From contig CACJMO010000004.1 of NCBI GenBank assembly GCA_902594545.1, forward strand, positions 1 to 64,000: a DNA stretch of 64,000 nucleotides, written 5' to 3'. Source of the DNA: an uncultured SAR86 cluster bacterium (lineage in GTDB: Bacteria; Pseudomonadota; Gammaproteobacteria; Magnimaribacterales; Magnimaribacteraceae). Positions 18,202 through 27,622 of this stretch are shown one piece after another. A program made the position numbers and the translations under genes. The notes under the pieces are model-generated. The model saw only the letters and a list, made by a program, of their open reading frames with translations, did no database searches and was not told the DNA's origin. Numbering within the stretch: the first letter of the stretch is position 1; each line of letters begins with the position of its first letter.

Positions 18202-19059
18202 ATGAATAGAAAAATTTTTAGATTTTGCTTTGCATGCATCTTAGTTTTTACGCTTAACGCATGCTCCATAGCAGGCTCTTGGTTATATGAAAGACTAGAT
18301 TCATATATTGCGGACTATTTCAAAGATTATGCCGAATTTACAAAAGACCAGAATCAACGAATTGATCAAATAGCTAAAGATTTTCATGATTGGTTTACCG
18401 AGAAAGAACTCACCGAGATAAGAATCTTATTAGCTGAGCTTAAAGAAATAGATTTGCAGGAACCAAAGAGAAAGATAGTGGCAATTTATAAAGAGGGTGA
18501 ACTTCTTTTTGAAAGATCAAATGATTACTTCGAAGAACCAATTATATCGTTCACAAAAACACTTACAGAAGATCAGATAACTCAAATTGGAGAGCATTTT
18601 GAAAAAATTAGGAATGAAAGAGAGGAAGAAAGAGAGAGAGAAGATAAAGAATATAAGGAAAGACTTTTGGACAATTATGAATCGGGTTTTAGCCGCATCG
18701 GTATCAACCTCAGAGAAGAACAGATAGATACACTCAAAATAAGACTAAATGAGCATATTGAAATTAGAGAAGAGTGGTCAAAGTTTCAAAAGGAATGGGT
18801 CGAAGATTTCATATTGCTTCTCAGAGAGAATCAAACTCCAAACTATGATTCTAAAATGGCAGCCTATCTTAGGTCTTTTGAAGATCTAGGTGATGATGAA
18901 TTCAGAACAAAGATGGAGAGCAATGAAGAGCTAACTATTGAGTTACTGAGCTATGTTTTGAGAACTGCAGATGATGGGCAAATCAAAGGTTTCAAAAGGA
19001 GTTTGGATACATATCTAAAATCTATAAATAGAATATTGTCCAATAGAAAAATAAATTAG
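18202..19059 (+). CDS. DUF6279-type lipoprotein
   Basis: 285 residues with a lipoprotein signal (LNAC lipobox at residues 18-21). The mature part is highly charged and helical, with a dense Glu/Arg stretch (REEEREREDKEYKERL) near the middle. The opening SWLYERLDSYIADYF and regularly placed helices match the DUF6279 lipoprotein family as I recall it; function unknown. Divergent from orn, 43 bases apart, and 33 bases upstream of ubiE, from which a separate -10 (TAGAAT near 19072) appears to start. Confidence 0.75.
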   Translation: MNRKIFRFCFACILVFTLNACSIAGSWLYERLDSYIADYFKDYAEFTKDQNQRIDQIAKDFHDWFTEKELTEIRILLAELKEIDLQEPKRKIVAIYKEGELLFERSNDYFEEPIISFTKTLTEDQITQIGEHFEKIRNEREEEREREDKEYKERLLDNYESGFSRIGINLREEQIDTLKIRLNEHIEIREEWSKFQKEWVEDFILLLRENQTPNYDSKMAAYLRSFEDLGDDEFRTKMESNEELTIELLSYVLRTADDGQIKGFKRSLDTYLKSINRILSNRKIN

Positions 19060-19092
19060 AAATACAATAAGTTAGAATGCCGTCAAAATTTG

Positions 19093-19848
19093 ATGAAAAA
19101 AAATAAAACTAGCTTCGGATTTAAGGAGGTTGATTCAGAACAAAAGGCTGATCTTGTCGGCGAGGTTTTTGATACTGTCTCTGAAAATTATGACCTTATG
19201 AATGACCTGATGTCTTTTGGCATTCATAGGTTATGGAAGAGAGTTACGATTGAAACTGCAGCTATCCGAGAAGACTTTGTAGTGCTTGATCTTGCAGGCG
19301 GAACCGGTGACATGGTTAAGTTAATGAGAGATAAAATATCTGAAAAAGGCACATTAATTCTGAGTGATATCAATGCCTCTATGCTCAATGAAGGAAGAAA
19401 TAGATTAATTGATGATGGGATCCAAGATGTTCAGACCGCTCAAATTGATGCTCAATTTTTACCCTTTAAAGATAATACTTTTGATTTAATTACAATAGCT
19501 TTTGGTTTAAGAAATGTAACTGACAAAGAAAAGGCTTTAGGCGCTATTTACAGAGCTCTCAAGCCAGGAGGTAAGTTGGTGATTCTTGAGTTTTCTAAAC
19601 CTCAGAATGAAGTATTTAGAGAAATTTACGACCTGTTTTCATTTGAAATAATACCAAAGATAGGAGCATTCATTGCACAAACTGAAGAGAGTTATAGATA
19701 TTTGGCTGAATCAATAAGAATGCATCCTACACAAGAAGAGCTTAAGGTCATGATTGAAGGGTCAGGTTTCACCAAATGTAAATATGAAAATCTGACAAAT
19801 GGTGTTGTAGCCATACATTCTGGTCAAAAAGGATTGCTAGATGTTTAA
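19093..19848 (+). CDS. ubiE: Ubiquinone/menaquinone C-methyltransferase
   Basis: SAM-dependent methyltransferase of quinone synthesis, 251 residues. N-terminal VFDTVSENYDLMNDLMSFGIHRLWKR and the SAM-binding DLAGGTGDM motif are typical UbiE; FGLRNVTDKEKAL follows. ATG at 19093 chosen over the preceding TTG. Its end overlaps the ubiB start by 8 bases, so ubiJ, which separates the two in E. coli, is absent at this position. Confidence 0.96.
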   Translation: MKKNKTSFGFKEVDSEQKADLVGEVFDTVSENYDLMNDLMSFGIHRLWKRVTIETAAIREDFVVLDLAGGTGDMVKLMRDKISEKGTLILSDINASMLNEGRNRLIDDGIQDVQTAQIDAQFLPFKDNTFDLITIAFGLRNVTDKEKALGAIYRALKPGGKLVILEFSKPQNEVFREIYDLFSFEIIPKIGAFIAQTEESYRYLAESIRMHPTQEELKVMIEGSGFTKCKYENLTNGVVAIHSGQKGLLDV

Positions 19849-21394
19849 AGATCTTTTGAGACTATTAAAAATAATTAATACATTTCTAAAGGCTAGACTG
19901 GATGTTGAATTGCAAGATTGGCAATACTCAAAGATGGTTGCGTTTTTACTTTTCATATCGCCCTGGCGTCTTTATTCTCCTCAAGGAGAATCTGGAGAAA
20001 GGCTTAGAAATGCATTAGAGGAACTTGGGCCAATTTTTATTAAATTTGGCCAACTTCTCTCAACAAGGCCAGATATTCTTCCATCAGATATCGCTTCAGA
20101 TTTAAAAGCACTTCAAGATGACTTACCACCTTTCTCAGAACAAGAGGCCCTAAAAATTATTGAAAGAGAACTTGGGGCAGATATAAATGAAGTATTCGAA
20201 GATTTTGATGCCCGACCTTTAGCTGCTGCTTCAATTGCCCAAGTTCATACTGCGAAACTGAAAGATATTCAGCAACAAGTAGTTTTGAAAGTTGTTCGTC
20301 CTGGGATTAAAAAAACTATAGAAAAAGATATTTCGCTCATGAAAAGAATAGCGTCATTCTTAGAAAAAAGATCTGAAGACGCTAGACGACTGCAGCTAAT
20401 CAAGTTGGTGGAAGAATATGAATCTGTAATCTTTTCTGAACTAGACATGAGACTTGAAGCTTCCAATGTAAAACAGACCCGAAGAAATTTTGAAAACAAT
20501 AATCTTCTTTATGTACCAGAAGTTTATTTGGACTACTCCACCGAAAATCTCTTAATCATGGAAAGAATAGAAGGCATTCCAGTAGACCGGCTTGAAGTAC
20601 TTAATGACCTTGGGGTGGATCTAAAACTGGTAGCGGAGCGAGGAGTTGAGATTTTTCTCAAACAGGTTTTTATTGATAATTTCTTTCATGCAGACATGCA
20701 CCCTGGAAATATCTTTATTGATGCAAAGAATCCAGCTGACCCCGCCTATGTAGCAGTAGATTACGCAATAGTTGGTTCTCTCAGCGAGGAGGAACAATTT
20801 CAAATAGGAAGAATGTTATTGGCTGTTATTGGCAGAGATTTCAGAGAAGTCGCAAATATTCTCATTGATTCAAAGTGGGTTGATCCAGATACGAGATTAA
20901 ATGAGCTCGAAAATACTATTAGAGCAGCGTGTGAACCTATATTTGATCAGCCAATGGAAAAAATAAATTTTGGAGAAATGCTCTTATTCATTTTTGATTC
21001 AGCAAGAAAGTATAATTTGAAGATGCAACCCCCTTTGATGCTACTTCAAAAGACGCTTGTAAATATTGAAGGGCTGGGTAAGCAACTTTATCCCGCCTTA
21101 GATTTTTGGTCTATTGCGAATCCATTTCTTAAAGAATGGATCTCTGATAAATATAACCCGAAAAAAATCGCAGAATGGGCAAAAAAGAACTCACTTAATT
21201 GGCTTGAGAAAGCTAGAAGATTTCCTGAGTTGGCTGACACAGCCATAGAACAAGTTTCGAAGCTAGAAGAATACCAATCAGCGAATGAAGAAAGACACCT
21301 TCAACTCATGAATAAAGTCTATGAACAGGGTAGATTCAATAAAGTGCTGCTGGTTGTTTTTATTATTTTGATACTTTTTCTTATAATAAATTAA
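19841..21394 (+). CDS. ubiB: Ubiquinone biosynthesis protein kinase-like UbiB
   Basis: 517 residues. The atypical kinase/ATPase of the Ubi complex: KxGQ motif in IKFGQLLSTRPDILP, Ala-rich loop AAASIAQVH replacing the P-loop, and FFHADMHPGNIF catalytic segment followed by the metal-binding D of VAVDYAIVGS. A C-terminal membrane segment (LLVVFIILILFLIIN) anchors it. The usual DFG is DYA here. Overlaps ubiE and is followed after 4 bases by hisE. Confidence 0.95.
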   Translation: MFKDLLRLLKIINTFLKARLDVELQDWQYSKMVAFLLFISPWRLYSPQGESGERLRNALEELGPIFIKFGQLLSTRPDILPSDIASDLKALQDDLPPFSEQEALKIIERELGADINEVFEDFDARPLAAASIAQVHTAKLKDIQQQVVLKVVRPGIKKTIEKDISLMKRIASFLEKRSEDARRLQLIKLVEEYESVIFSELDMRLEASNVKQTRRNFENNNLLYVPEVYLDYSTENLLIMERIEGIPVDRLEVLNDLGVDLKLVAERGVEIFLKQVFIDNFFHADMHPGNIFIDAKNPADPAYVAVDYAIVGSLSEEEQFQIGRMLLAVIGRDFREVANILIDSKWVDPDTRLNELENTIRAACEPIFDQPMEKINFGEMLLFIFDSARKYNLKMQPPLMLLQKTLVNIEGLGKQLYPALDFWSIANPFLKEWISDKYNPKKIAEWAKKNSLNWLEKARRFPELADTAIEQVSKLEEYQSANEERHLQLMNKVYEQGRFNKVLLVVFIILILFLIIN

Positions 21395-21398
21395 ACAT

Positions 21399-21743
21399 AT
21401 GAAAGAAGATTTTCTTGAAGAGCTATTTCAGTTAATAGAAAAAAGAAAAAAAGCTGATAGCAACGATTCCTATGTTAAATACCTGCAGGAAGCTGGAACT
21501 TCTAAGATCAATGAAAAGATTCTTGAGGAGACTTTAGAGTTATTAGAAGCTTCTTCAGAAACAACAAAAGATAAAAAAGAAAAAATTATTCATGAGACAG
21601 CAGATTTATGGTTTCATGTAATGGTGCTTCTGAGCAATCAGGACATTGAACTAGATGAAATTGTCAAAGAACTTCAATCTAGATTTGGAACTTCAGGCCA
21701 TATAGAAAAAGCTTCGAGAAGTTCTTCAGAAGAGGAGAAATAG
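21399..21743 (+). CDS. hisE: Phosphoribosyl-ATP pyrophosphatase
   Basis: 114 residues, second step of histidine synthesis. The MazG-like metal motif is visible as EETLELLEA and HETADLWFHVMVLL. In many proteobacteria hisE lies just before tatA, as here (1-base gap to the tatA ATG). Confidence 0.92.
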   Translation: MKEDFLEELFQLIEKRKKADSNDSYVKYLQEAGTSKINEKILEETLELLEASSETTKDKKEKIIHETADLWFHVMVLLSNQDIELDEIVKELQSRFGTSGHIEKASRSSSEEEK

Positions 21744-21744
21744 T

Positions 21745-21906
21745 ATGGGAATAGGTGGAATAGGTATTTGGCAAATTTTAATACTCTTAATTGTGATACT
21801 TTTAGTATTCGGAGGGACTAAGAGAATTAAAAGTCTAGGCTCTGACTTAGCAAATACCATTAAAAGCTTTAGAAAGACCATGGATGAGGAAGACAAAGAT
21901 AAGTAA
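21745..21906 (+). CDS. tatA: Sec-independent translocase subunit TatA
   Basis: 53 residues: MGIGGIGIWQILILLIVILL is the membrane helix, FGGTKRIKSLGSDL the conserved FG hinge and amphipathic helix, then a short charged tail. It forms the translocation pore with TatC. At 53 residues it is at the short end of the family (E. coli 89), lacking most of the cytosolic tail. Confidence 0.94.
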   Translation: MGIGGIGIWQILILLIVILLVFGGTKRIKSLGSDLANTIKSFRKTMDEEDKDK

Positions 21907-21912
21907 AGTCTT

Positions 21913-22146
21913 ATGTTCGATATAGGATTACTTGAACTCCTTCTAATTGCTGTTATTTCTCTTTTGGTCCTCGGACCAGAAAGGCTTCCTAGTGCAGTAA
22001 GATCTGGTGCTAAAACCATTTACTGGTTTAAGAGACAAGCATCTAACGCGAAAGCAGAAATCAATAAAGCTTTTGATCTCAATGAAGCATATCAAGATTC
22101 AAGAAATGAAGAAATTCTTGAAGATATCGAAAAAGATAAAAATTGA
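21913..22146 (+). CDS. tatB: Sec-independent translocase subunit TatB
   Basis: 77 residues starting MFDIGLLELLLIAVISLLVLGPERLP, the Glu-containing membrane helix and GPERLP hinge typical of TatB. The C-terminal tail is much shorter than in E. coli (171). Works with TatC as the twin-arginine signal receptor. The end runs into the tatC start region. Confidence 0.95.
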   Translation: MFDIGLLELLLIAVISLLVLGPERLPSAVRSGAKTIYWFKRQASNAKAEINKAFDLNEAYQDSRNEEILEDIEKDKN

Positions 22147-22151
22147 CTGCT

Positions 22152-22877
22152 ATGGAGAAGAGCTCATTCTTAGGGCATTTACAAGAGCTAAGATCTAGAA
22201 TACTTAAATCTTTGGTTGTAATTCTTACTTGCTTTTTGGCTTTGGTTTATTTCTCAAATGATATTTATCTAATGTTATCAGAGCCTCTGCTTAGTTTTTT
22301 ACCCGATAACTCATCAATGATAGCTACAGAAGTTGCCTCTCCCTTCTTAACTCCACTAAAGTTGACTTTTTACGTATCACTGCTTTTATCAATGCCTTTC
22401 CTATTGAATCAGATTTGGAAGTTTATAGCCCCTGGAATGTATGAAAATGAAAAAAGTCTTAGCTTTTTATTGATGCTTTCCAGCTTGATATTGTTCTATT
22501 TGGGCGTTCTCTTCACATACTTTTTAGTATTGCCATTAGTGTTTAGTTTTTTCACTGCAGCAGCGCCTGATGGAATCCTGATTATGACAGACATAAGCCG
22601 TTACCTAGACTTTGTGCTGAGCATGATGTTTGCTTTCTCAATTGCTTTTGAAATACCTGTATTTATATTTCTACTAATTTGGAGCGGAATCAGCAGCTCA
22701 GAAAGCTTAAGAAGCAAAAGACCTTACGTAATCATTGGCTGTTTCACAGTTGGTATGCTTGTAACTCCTCCTGATGTTATTTCGCAGTCATTACTGGCCA
22801 TACCTGCCTGGATATTATTTGAATTGGGTATTGTAATGGCCAACTTATTTGTTAAGAAGACAGAAGAAAAGTTATAG
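22152..22877 (+). CDS. tatC: Sec-independent translocase subunit TatC
   Basis: 241 residues with six predicted membrane segments. The N-terminal FLGHLQELRSRILKSL and the FIAPGMYENEK loop form the signal-peptide site. ATG at 22152 chosen; a TTG at 22143 overlapping the tatB stop would add 3 residues and is also possible. Ends by overlapping dtd by 6 bases on the opposite strand. Confidence 0.95.
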   Translation: MEKSSFLGHLQELRSRILKSLVVILTCFLALVYFSNDIYLMLSEPLLSFLPDNSSMIATEVASPFLTPLKLTFYVSLLLSMPFLLNQIWKFIAPGMYENEKSLSFLLMLSSLILFYLGVLFTYFLVLPLVFSFFTAAAPDGILIMTDISRYLDFVLSMMFAFSIAFEIPVFIFLLIWSGISSSESLRSKRPYVIIGCFTVGMLVTPPDVISQSLLAIPAWILFELGIVMANLFVKKTEEKL

Positions 22878-23309
22878 CTCAAACCAGAAAGTAATGGGGC
22901 CCTCATTCACAAGGCTTACCGACATCTCCGCTCCAAACTTTCCTGATTCAACTCTTTTAAACTTGCTTTCCAAAAGCCCCCTAAAGTCTGTAAATAAATC
23001 ATGGCCTGTTTCTGGATCAGCTGCATGTGAAAAACTTGGTTTGGTTCCTTTTTTGGTTCCAACAGAAAGGGTCACTTGTGGAACAATTAAAATATCATTT
23101 TGAGTTTCAATAAGGCTAAGAGCTACCTTGTGATTTGAATCATTGAAGATTTTATAATTTAGTAACTTTTCAGAAAGCGAAGTTAAAGTATCTAGATTAT
23201 CCTCTTTATCAAAGCCTACGAATACTAAGACTCCCTGTCCAATCGAACCAATTACTTCTTCCTCTACTTCTACAGAAGCTTTGGAAACTCTTTGTACAAG
23301 TAATTTCAA
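22872..23309 (-). CDS. dtd: D-aminoacyl-tRNA deacylase
   Basis: 145-residue proofreading enzyme that hydrolyses D-aminoacyl-tRNA. N-terminal MKLLVQRVSKASVEVE and C-terminal VSLVNEGPITFWFEL (the NxGPxT motif) are diagnostic. The usual SQFTL active-site motif reads PQVTL, with Ser replaced by Pro. The start is TTG at 23309; no ATG lies closer to the conserved N-terminus. Five bases downstream of the aldolase stop, so it may be read through from that operon. Confidence 0.93.
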   Translation of the reverse strand: MKLLVQRVSKASVEVEEEVIGSIGQGVLVFVGFDKEDNLDTLTSLSEKLLNYKIFNDSNHKVALSLIETQNDILIVPQVTLSVGTKKGTKPSFSHAADPETGHDLFTDFRGLLESKFKRVESGKFGAEMSVSLVNEGPITFWFEL

Positions 23310-23314
23310 TCAGG

Positions 23315-24325
23315 TTAATTTTCTAGAGACTGATCCCACTTTCCTTCGGAAGCTAGTTTATTCATCAAGGCCCTGTGAGAAAGGGCTTCTTGTGCCAATG
23401 AGCCATTCTCACTTTGACCCATCCATGCCTTTAGGGCAGGTTGCTGTAAAGCCCTTCCATAAGAGAAACTTAACTTCCAATTAAATCCCCCTATCTTATT
23501 CATAGCATCAAGATGGGCAGTAGCATCTACATCAGATTGACCTCCAGACAAGAAAGTAATTCCTGGTAAGCTCTCCGGTACATTTGCCTTTAAACAATCT
23601 ACAGTTCTTTGAGCTACTTCTTCGATACTTGCTTGATTAGAGGCTTTTGATCCCGATGTAACCATATTAGGTTTAAGAATTGTCCCAGTTATATCAACAC
23701 CCCTATCAGTTAGGTAAGAAAATAGTGACTCCAAGCAACGAGAGGTTGCATCATAACAATCATCAATTGAGTGAGCTCCATCCATTAAAACTTCTGGTTC
23801 TACCATAGGAACCATATTATTGTTTTGAACAATTTTTGCGTAATCAGCTAAAGCTTCCATATTTGCAGAAATAGCCTCGGAGGAGGGCATTCCTTCACCG
23901 ATATTTATTACAGCTCTCCATTTAGTGAACTTTGCACCTAGTTCAAAATATTCTTTTAGTCTTTCATCTAAACCGTCTAAACCTTGCGTAAGGCTTTCTT
24001 CTGAATCGCCTATTGCGCTTAGCCCCTTATCAACCTTTATACCAGGCAAAGCACCCTTTGCGTTGATGATGTCCACCAATGAGGTGCCATCGGCTGCCTT
24101 CTGACGAATTGTTTCATCAAAGAGAATAACTCCTCCTATATTCCCTTTCATACCCTCAGCTCTAAAAAGCAATTCTCTATAATCTCTTCTATTTTCTTCT
24201 GTAGACTCAACACCAATCGAATCAAAGCGCTTTGTACAAGTTGGATTACTCTCGTCGGCAGCCAATATTCCTTTTCCGTCTGAAACTATATAACTTGCTA
24301 TTTCATTTAAACTATTAAAATTCAT
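23315..24325 (-). CDS. Class I fructose-bisphosphate aldolase
   Basis: Cleaves or forms fructose 1,6-bisphosphate by Schiff-base chemistry. 336 residues, of the vertebrate-type class I family: GKGILAADESNPTCTKRF, the Schiff-base Lys in GTILKPNMV, FLSGGQSDVDATAHL and WKLSFSYGRALQQPAL. ATG at 24325 preceded by GGAGAG. Metal-independent, unlike the class II fbaA that commonly follows pgk in proteobacteria. Third gene of tkt-pgk-aldolase. Confidence 0.95.
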   Translation of the reverse strand: MNFNSLNEIASYIVSDGKGILAADESNPTCTKRFDSIGVESTEENRRDYRELLFRAEGMKGNIGGVILFDETIRQKAADGTSLVDIINAKGALPGIKVDKGLSAIGDSEESLTQGLDGLDERLKEYFELGAKFTKWRAVINIGEGMPSSEAISANMEALADYAKIVQNNNMVPMVEPEVLMDGAHSIDDCYDATSRCLESLFSYLTDRGVDITGTILKPNMVTSGSKASNQASIEEVAQRTVDCLKANVPESLPGITFLSGGQSDVDATAHLDAMNKIGGFNWKLSFSYGRALQQPALKAWMGQSENGSLAQEALSHRALMNKLASEGKWDQSLEN

Positions 24326-24346
24326 ATTTTCTCTCCACAAATAAAT

Positions 24347-25501
24347 TCAATTAACTTTATCTATCAAAGCTTCTAGTGCAGGTAATTTTTTTCCTTCCAT
24401 GAATTCTAAGAACGCCCCACCTGCAGTTGAAACATAGTCAAGGCTATCTAGCACCCCTGCTTTTTCAGCAGCAGAGATAGTATCTCCTCCTCCAGCAACT
24501 GAAAAGCCTTTTGAAGAAATAATCATCTCAGCGATCATGGCTGTGCCAGCAAAAAAATTCTCTTTTTCAAAAAAACCTATCGGTCCGTTCCATAGAATGG
24601 TTCCAGCGTTCATAATAATTGGCTCCAAATCAACTAAGGAAGCTGGAGCAATATCGAATATTGCTTCATTTTCTTGTATTGAACTGGCAGAAGCGATTCT
24701 TCCGGGCTCGTCAGCGCTTATAGAAACAATTACAGATTCCGGAATTATTATTTTAGGATTTTTTATCAACTCTTTAGCTTCTTCTAGCATAGAATCTTCA
24801 ATTAGAGACTTACCCACCTCATAACCCTTAGCTGCCAAACAAGTATTTGCAATACCTCCACCCAGGATTACTTTATCCACAGTTTTGGAAAGCGAATCAA
24901 TAAGACTTAATTTTGTTGAGATTTTTGCACCGCCTAATACAGCTATAGAGCTTTTTGCGTTTTCTTTTACTTTTGATAGTGCAGTTAGCTCCTCATCCAA
25001 GAGAAATCCCGCACAGGCATCATTAGAAAATGTTATTACTCCAGTAGTCGAAGCATGAGCCCTATGTGAAGTTGCAAACGCATCCATGACAAACACATCG
25101 GCCAAAGCTGCCAATCTTTTTGATAATTCTATATCGTTGTTTTTCTCGCCAATATTAAATCGGGTATTTTCTATAATTGAAATATGATCAACCTGATCTA
25201 AACTTTCAATCTCACTCAAGGAGTAAAGAGGGATTTGCATGTTTAATAGACCTTCCATTTCCTTAACTACAGGTGCTAGAGAAAATTCCTCTTGAAACAT
25301 GTTGTTTTCTTCAGGTCTTCCTAAATGGCTCATGATTATCAAGCGGGCACCTGATTCTAGAATGAAATTAACTGTTGGTAGAGACCTAATAATTCTTTCT
25401 TGATTTGTGACTACGCCCGCTTCGATGGGTGTATTTAGATCAAGCCTCAACAAGACAGACTTTTCGCTTAAACTAATTTCATTAAGCCTTTTGTATCTCA
25501 T
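24347..25501 (-). CDS. pgk: Phosphoglycerate kinase
   Basis: 384 residues. LLRLDLNTPI and the substrate Arg/His segments ENTRFNIGEKN and SHRAHASTTG are in the N-lobe; nucleotide-binding GGAKISTK and the phosphate loop FSVAGGGDTISA are in the C-lobe. Three bases follow the transketolase stop, so they are co-transcribed. No gap/epd gene is present between them, unlike in E. coli. Confidence 0.97.
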   Translation of the reverse strand: MRYKRLNEISLSEKSVLLRLDLNTPIEAGVVTNQERIIRSLPTVNFILESGARLIIMSHLGRPEENNMFQEEFSLAPVVKEMEGLLNMQIPLYSLSEIESLDQVDHISIIENTRFNIGEKNNDIELSKRLAALADVFVMDAFATSHRAHASTTGVITFSNDACAGFLLDEELTALSKVKENAKSSIAVLGGAKISTKLSLIDSLSKTVDKVILGGGIANTCLAAKGYEVGKSLIEDSMLEEAKELIKNPKIIIPESVIVSISADEPGRIASASSIQENEAIFDIAPASLVDLEPIIMNAGTILWNGPIGFFEKENFFAGTAMIAEMIISSKGFSVAGGGDTISAAEKAGVLDSLDYVSTAGGAFLEFMEGKKLPALEALIDKVN

Positions 25502-25504
25502 ATT

Positions 25505-27493
25505 TTAGAGATCTAATTTAGAAATAATTTGCTCTTTAGTGAAACCAAAATGCTCAAAAAGAGTTTTTCCAGGTGCAGATTCTCCAAACGAGTCCATACC
25601 TATAACTTCTCCGTCCAGCCCTACGTATTTTCTCCACCAGTCTGCATGAGAAGCTTCTATAGAGACTCTTTTTATCCCATTTCCTAAAACTGAATCCTTA
25701 TAGTCATCTGATTGAACATCAAATCGTTCGGAACAAGGCATCGACACTACTCGAATAGGTGTTTTATCCTTTACTTCCTCTGCTACCGCCATAGCTACTT
25801 CCACCTCTGACCCTGTAGCAATTAATATTAATTCAGGTTTTTCGTTTGGCTCATGCAGCGTATAAGCACCCTTTTTCATGGAATCAATCTGTTTTGCTGT
25901 TCTTTCAAAGTTAGGCAGGCCTTGCCTTGATAATATAAGCGCAGTTGGTTTATCAGAATTTTCTAGAGCTGCGAGCCAAGAAATTGCTGTCTCTGAAGTA
26001 TCACAAGGTCTCCAAGTTTCAAGGTTTGGGGTAGTCCTGAGACTTGTTAAATGCTCAACCGGCTGATGGGTGGGTCCATCTTCTCCTACACCAATTGAGT
26101 CATGGGAGTATACAAGCATAGTCTGAATCTTCATTAGAGCGGCCATGCGAACAGCATTTCTGGCATAGTCTAAAAAGGTTAAAAATGTTCCTCCATAAGG
26201 CCTGATGCCTCCATGAAGAACCATTCCATTCATAATACCTGTCATACCAAATTCTCTGACGCCATAATTTATATAATTTCCAGCAAAATTATCAGACCTT
26301 ATTTCAATCGTACCGTCCCAATTAGTATTATTTGAACCTGTTAAATCAGCTGATCCACCAACTAATTCAGGAATTAATGGACCTAAGACATTCAGAACTT
26401 TTTGAGAAGCTACTCTGGTGGCTAAATTTGGTAAATCTTTTTGAACATCTCCAATAAAGCCGTAAATAGCCTCTTCAACTCCCTCTGGCAAGTCTCCATT
26501 CATTATTCGTCTCAATTCAGACGCTAATTCTTCATTATCTTTTTGATATTGATCAAATAATTGATTCCATTCCTCTTCGTTAGAATTACCTTGCTCTTTG
26601 GCATCCCAGTCTTCGTAAACACTATCCGGAATATCGAAAGGTTCATTATCCCATCTAAGATCTTTTCTCATTTCAGCTATCTCTTCCTCGCCCAAAGGAC
26701 TTCCGTGCGTCGATGCCGTTCCTTCTTTATTCGGAGAACCTTTGCCTATTATTGTTTTGCAACAAATTAAGGTTGGCTTATCTTGACTGGTTTTGGCTTT
26801 CTCTATAGCTGCATTAATCTCTTCTGGATCATGGCCGTTAACATTAGAAACAACCTCCCAACCATAAGATTGAAATCTGGCTGGAATGTTCTCGGTAAAC
26901 CATCCATCAACTTCTCCATCGATAGAAATATTATTGTCATCATACAAAACAACTAATTTCCCCAGTCCCAGAGTACCTGCCAAAGAACAGGCCTCATGAG
27001 AGATTCCTTCCATCAAACACCCATCACCAGTAAACACGTAAGTCATGTGATCAATAACTTTGTGTTTTTCTGTATTGAACTTAGTAGCTAAAACTTTCTC
27101 AGCTATCGCCATGCCGACAGCATTAGATATTCCCTGTCCGAGGGGTCCGGTTGTAGTTTCGACTCCTGGAGTAACTCCATATTCTGGATGACCAGCGGTT
27201 TTTGAGTGAAGCTGTCTAAAATCTTTGAGATCTTGAATTGTTAAATCATAGCCACTCAGATGCAAAAGAGAGTATATGAGCATCGAACCATGACCATTAG
27301 ATAGCACAAACCTATCTCTATTAAACCAGTTGGGATTAGAAGGATTATGTATTAAGTGGCGTCGCCATAGCACCTCTGCAATTTCTGCCATTCCCATGGG
27401 CATGCCGGGGTGGCCACAATTCGCCTGCTGCACAGCATCCGCTGCGAGAATTCGAAGTGCGTTTGCTGTTTGGGAGCTTGAATTTTTACTCAT
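25505..27493 (-). CDS. tkt: Transketolase
   Basis: ThDP enzyme of the pentose phosphate pathway, 662 residues. [22 protein letters not shown] opens the Pyr/PP domain; [38 protein letters not shown] binds ThDP-Mg; [14 protein letters not shown] and the C-terminal domain complete it. Heads the tkt-pgk-aldolase operon, divergent from metK. Confidence 0.97.
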   Translation of the reverse strand: MSKNSSSQTANALRILAADAVQQANCGHPGMPMGMAEIAEVLWRRHLIHNPSNPNWFNRDRFVLSNGHGSMLIYSLLHLSGYDLTIQDLKDFRQLHSKTAGHPEYGVTPGVETTTGPLGQGISNAVGMAIAEKVLATKFNTEKHKVIDHMTYVFTGDGCLMEGISHEACSLAGTLGLGKLVVLYDDNNISIDGEVDGWFTENIPARFQSYGWEVVSNVNGHDPEEINAAIEKAKTSQDKPTLICCKTIIGKGSPNKEGTASTHGSPLGEEEIAEMRKDLRWDNEPFDIPDSVYEDWDAKEQGNSNEEEWNQLFDQYQKDNEELASELRRIMNGDLPEGVEEAIYGFIGDVQKDLPNLATRVASQKVLNVLGPLIPELVGGSADLTGSNNTNWDGTIEIRSDNFAGNYINYGVREFGMTGIMNGMVLHGGIRPYGGTFLTFLDYARNAVRMAALMKIQTMLVYSHDSIGVGEDGPTHQPVEHLTSLRTTPNLETWRPCDTSETAISWLAALENSDKPTALILSRQGLPNFERTAKQIDSMKKGAYTLHEPNEKPELILIATGSEVEVAMAVAEEVKDKTPIRVVSMPCSERFDVQSDDYKDSVLGNGIKRVSIEASHADWWRKYVGLDGEVIGMDSFGESAPGKTLFEHFGFTKEQIISKLDL

Positions 27494-27589
27494 TTTTTTG
27501 AGATGGCTTATTGTCTCCCAAATGCTTTTTGATGTACATAGAAATACAGCTAAAAGGGTATATTTTTAAGCAAAAATTGCTGTTTTGTG

Positions 27590-27595
27590 TAAAAT
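27590..27595 (+). promoter_or_regulatory. -10 box of metK
   Basis: TAAAAT followed by ACGCGCTCC. Predicted start near 27602, about 20 bases before the ATG, too short a leader for any known SAM riboswitch. In the leader CTCC (27600-27603) can pair with the Shine-Dalgarno GGAG (27613-27616), only four base pairs. Confidence 0.45.
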
Positions 27596-27622
27596 ACGCG
27601 CTCCTTATAACTTGGAGACATT

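Noticed and set aside
27541-27622. Possible SAM or SAH riboswitch before metK-ahcY
   Set aside because: The leader is only about 20 bases and the metK-ahcY gap is 5 bases; no known aptamer fits. Only a 4-bp stem near the Shine-Dalgarno was seen.
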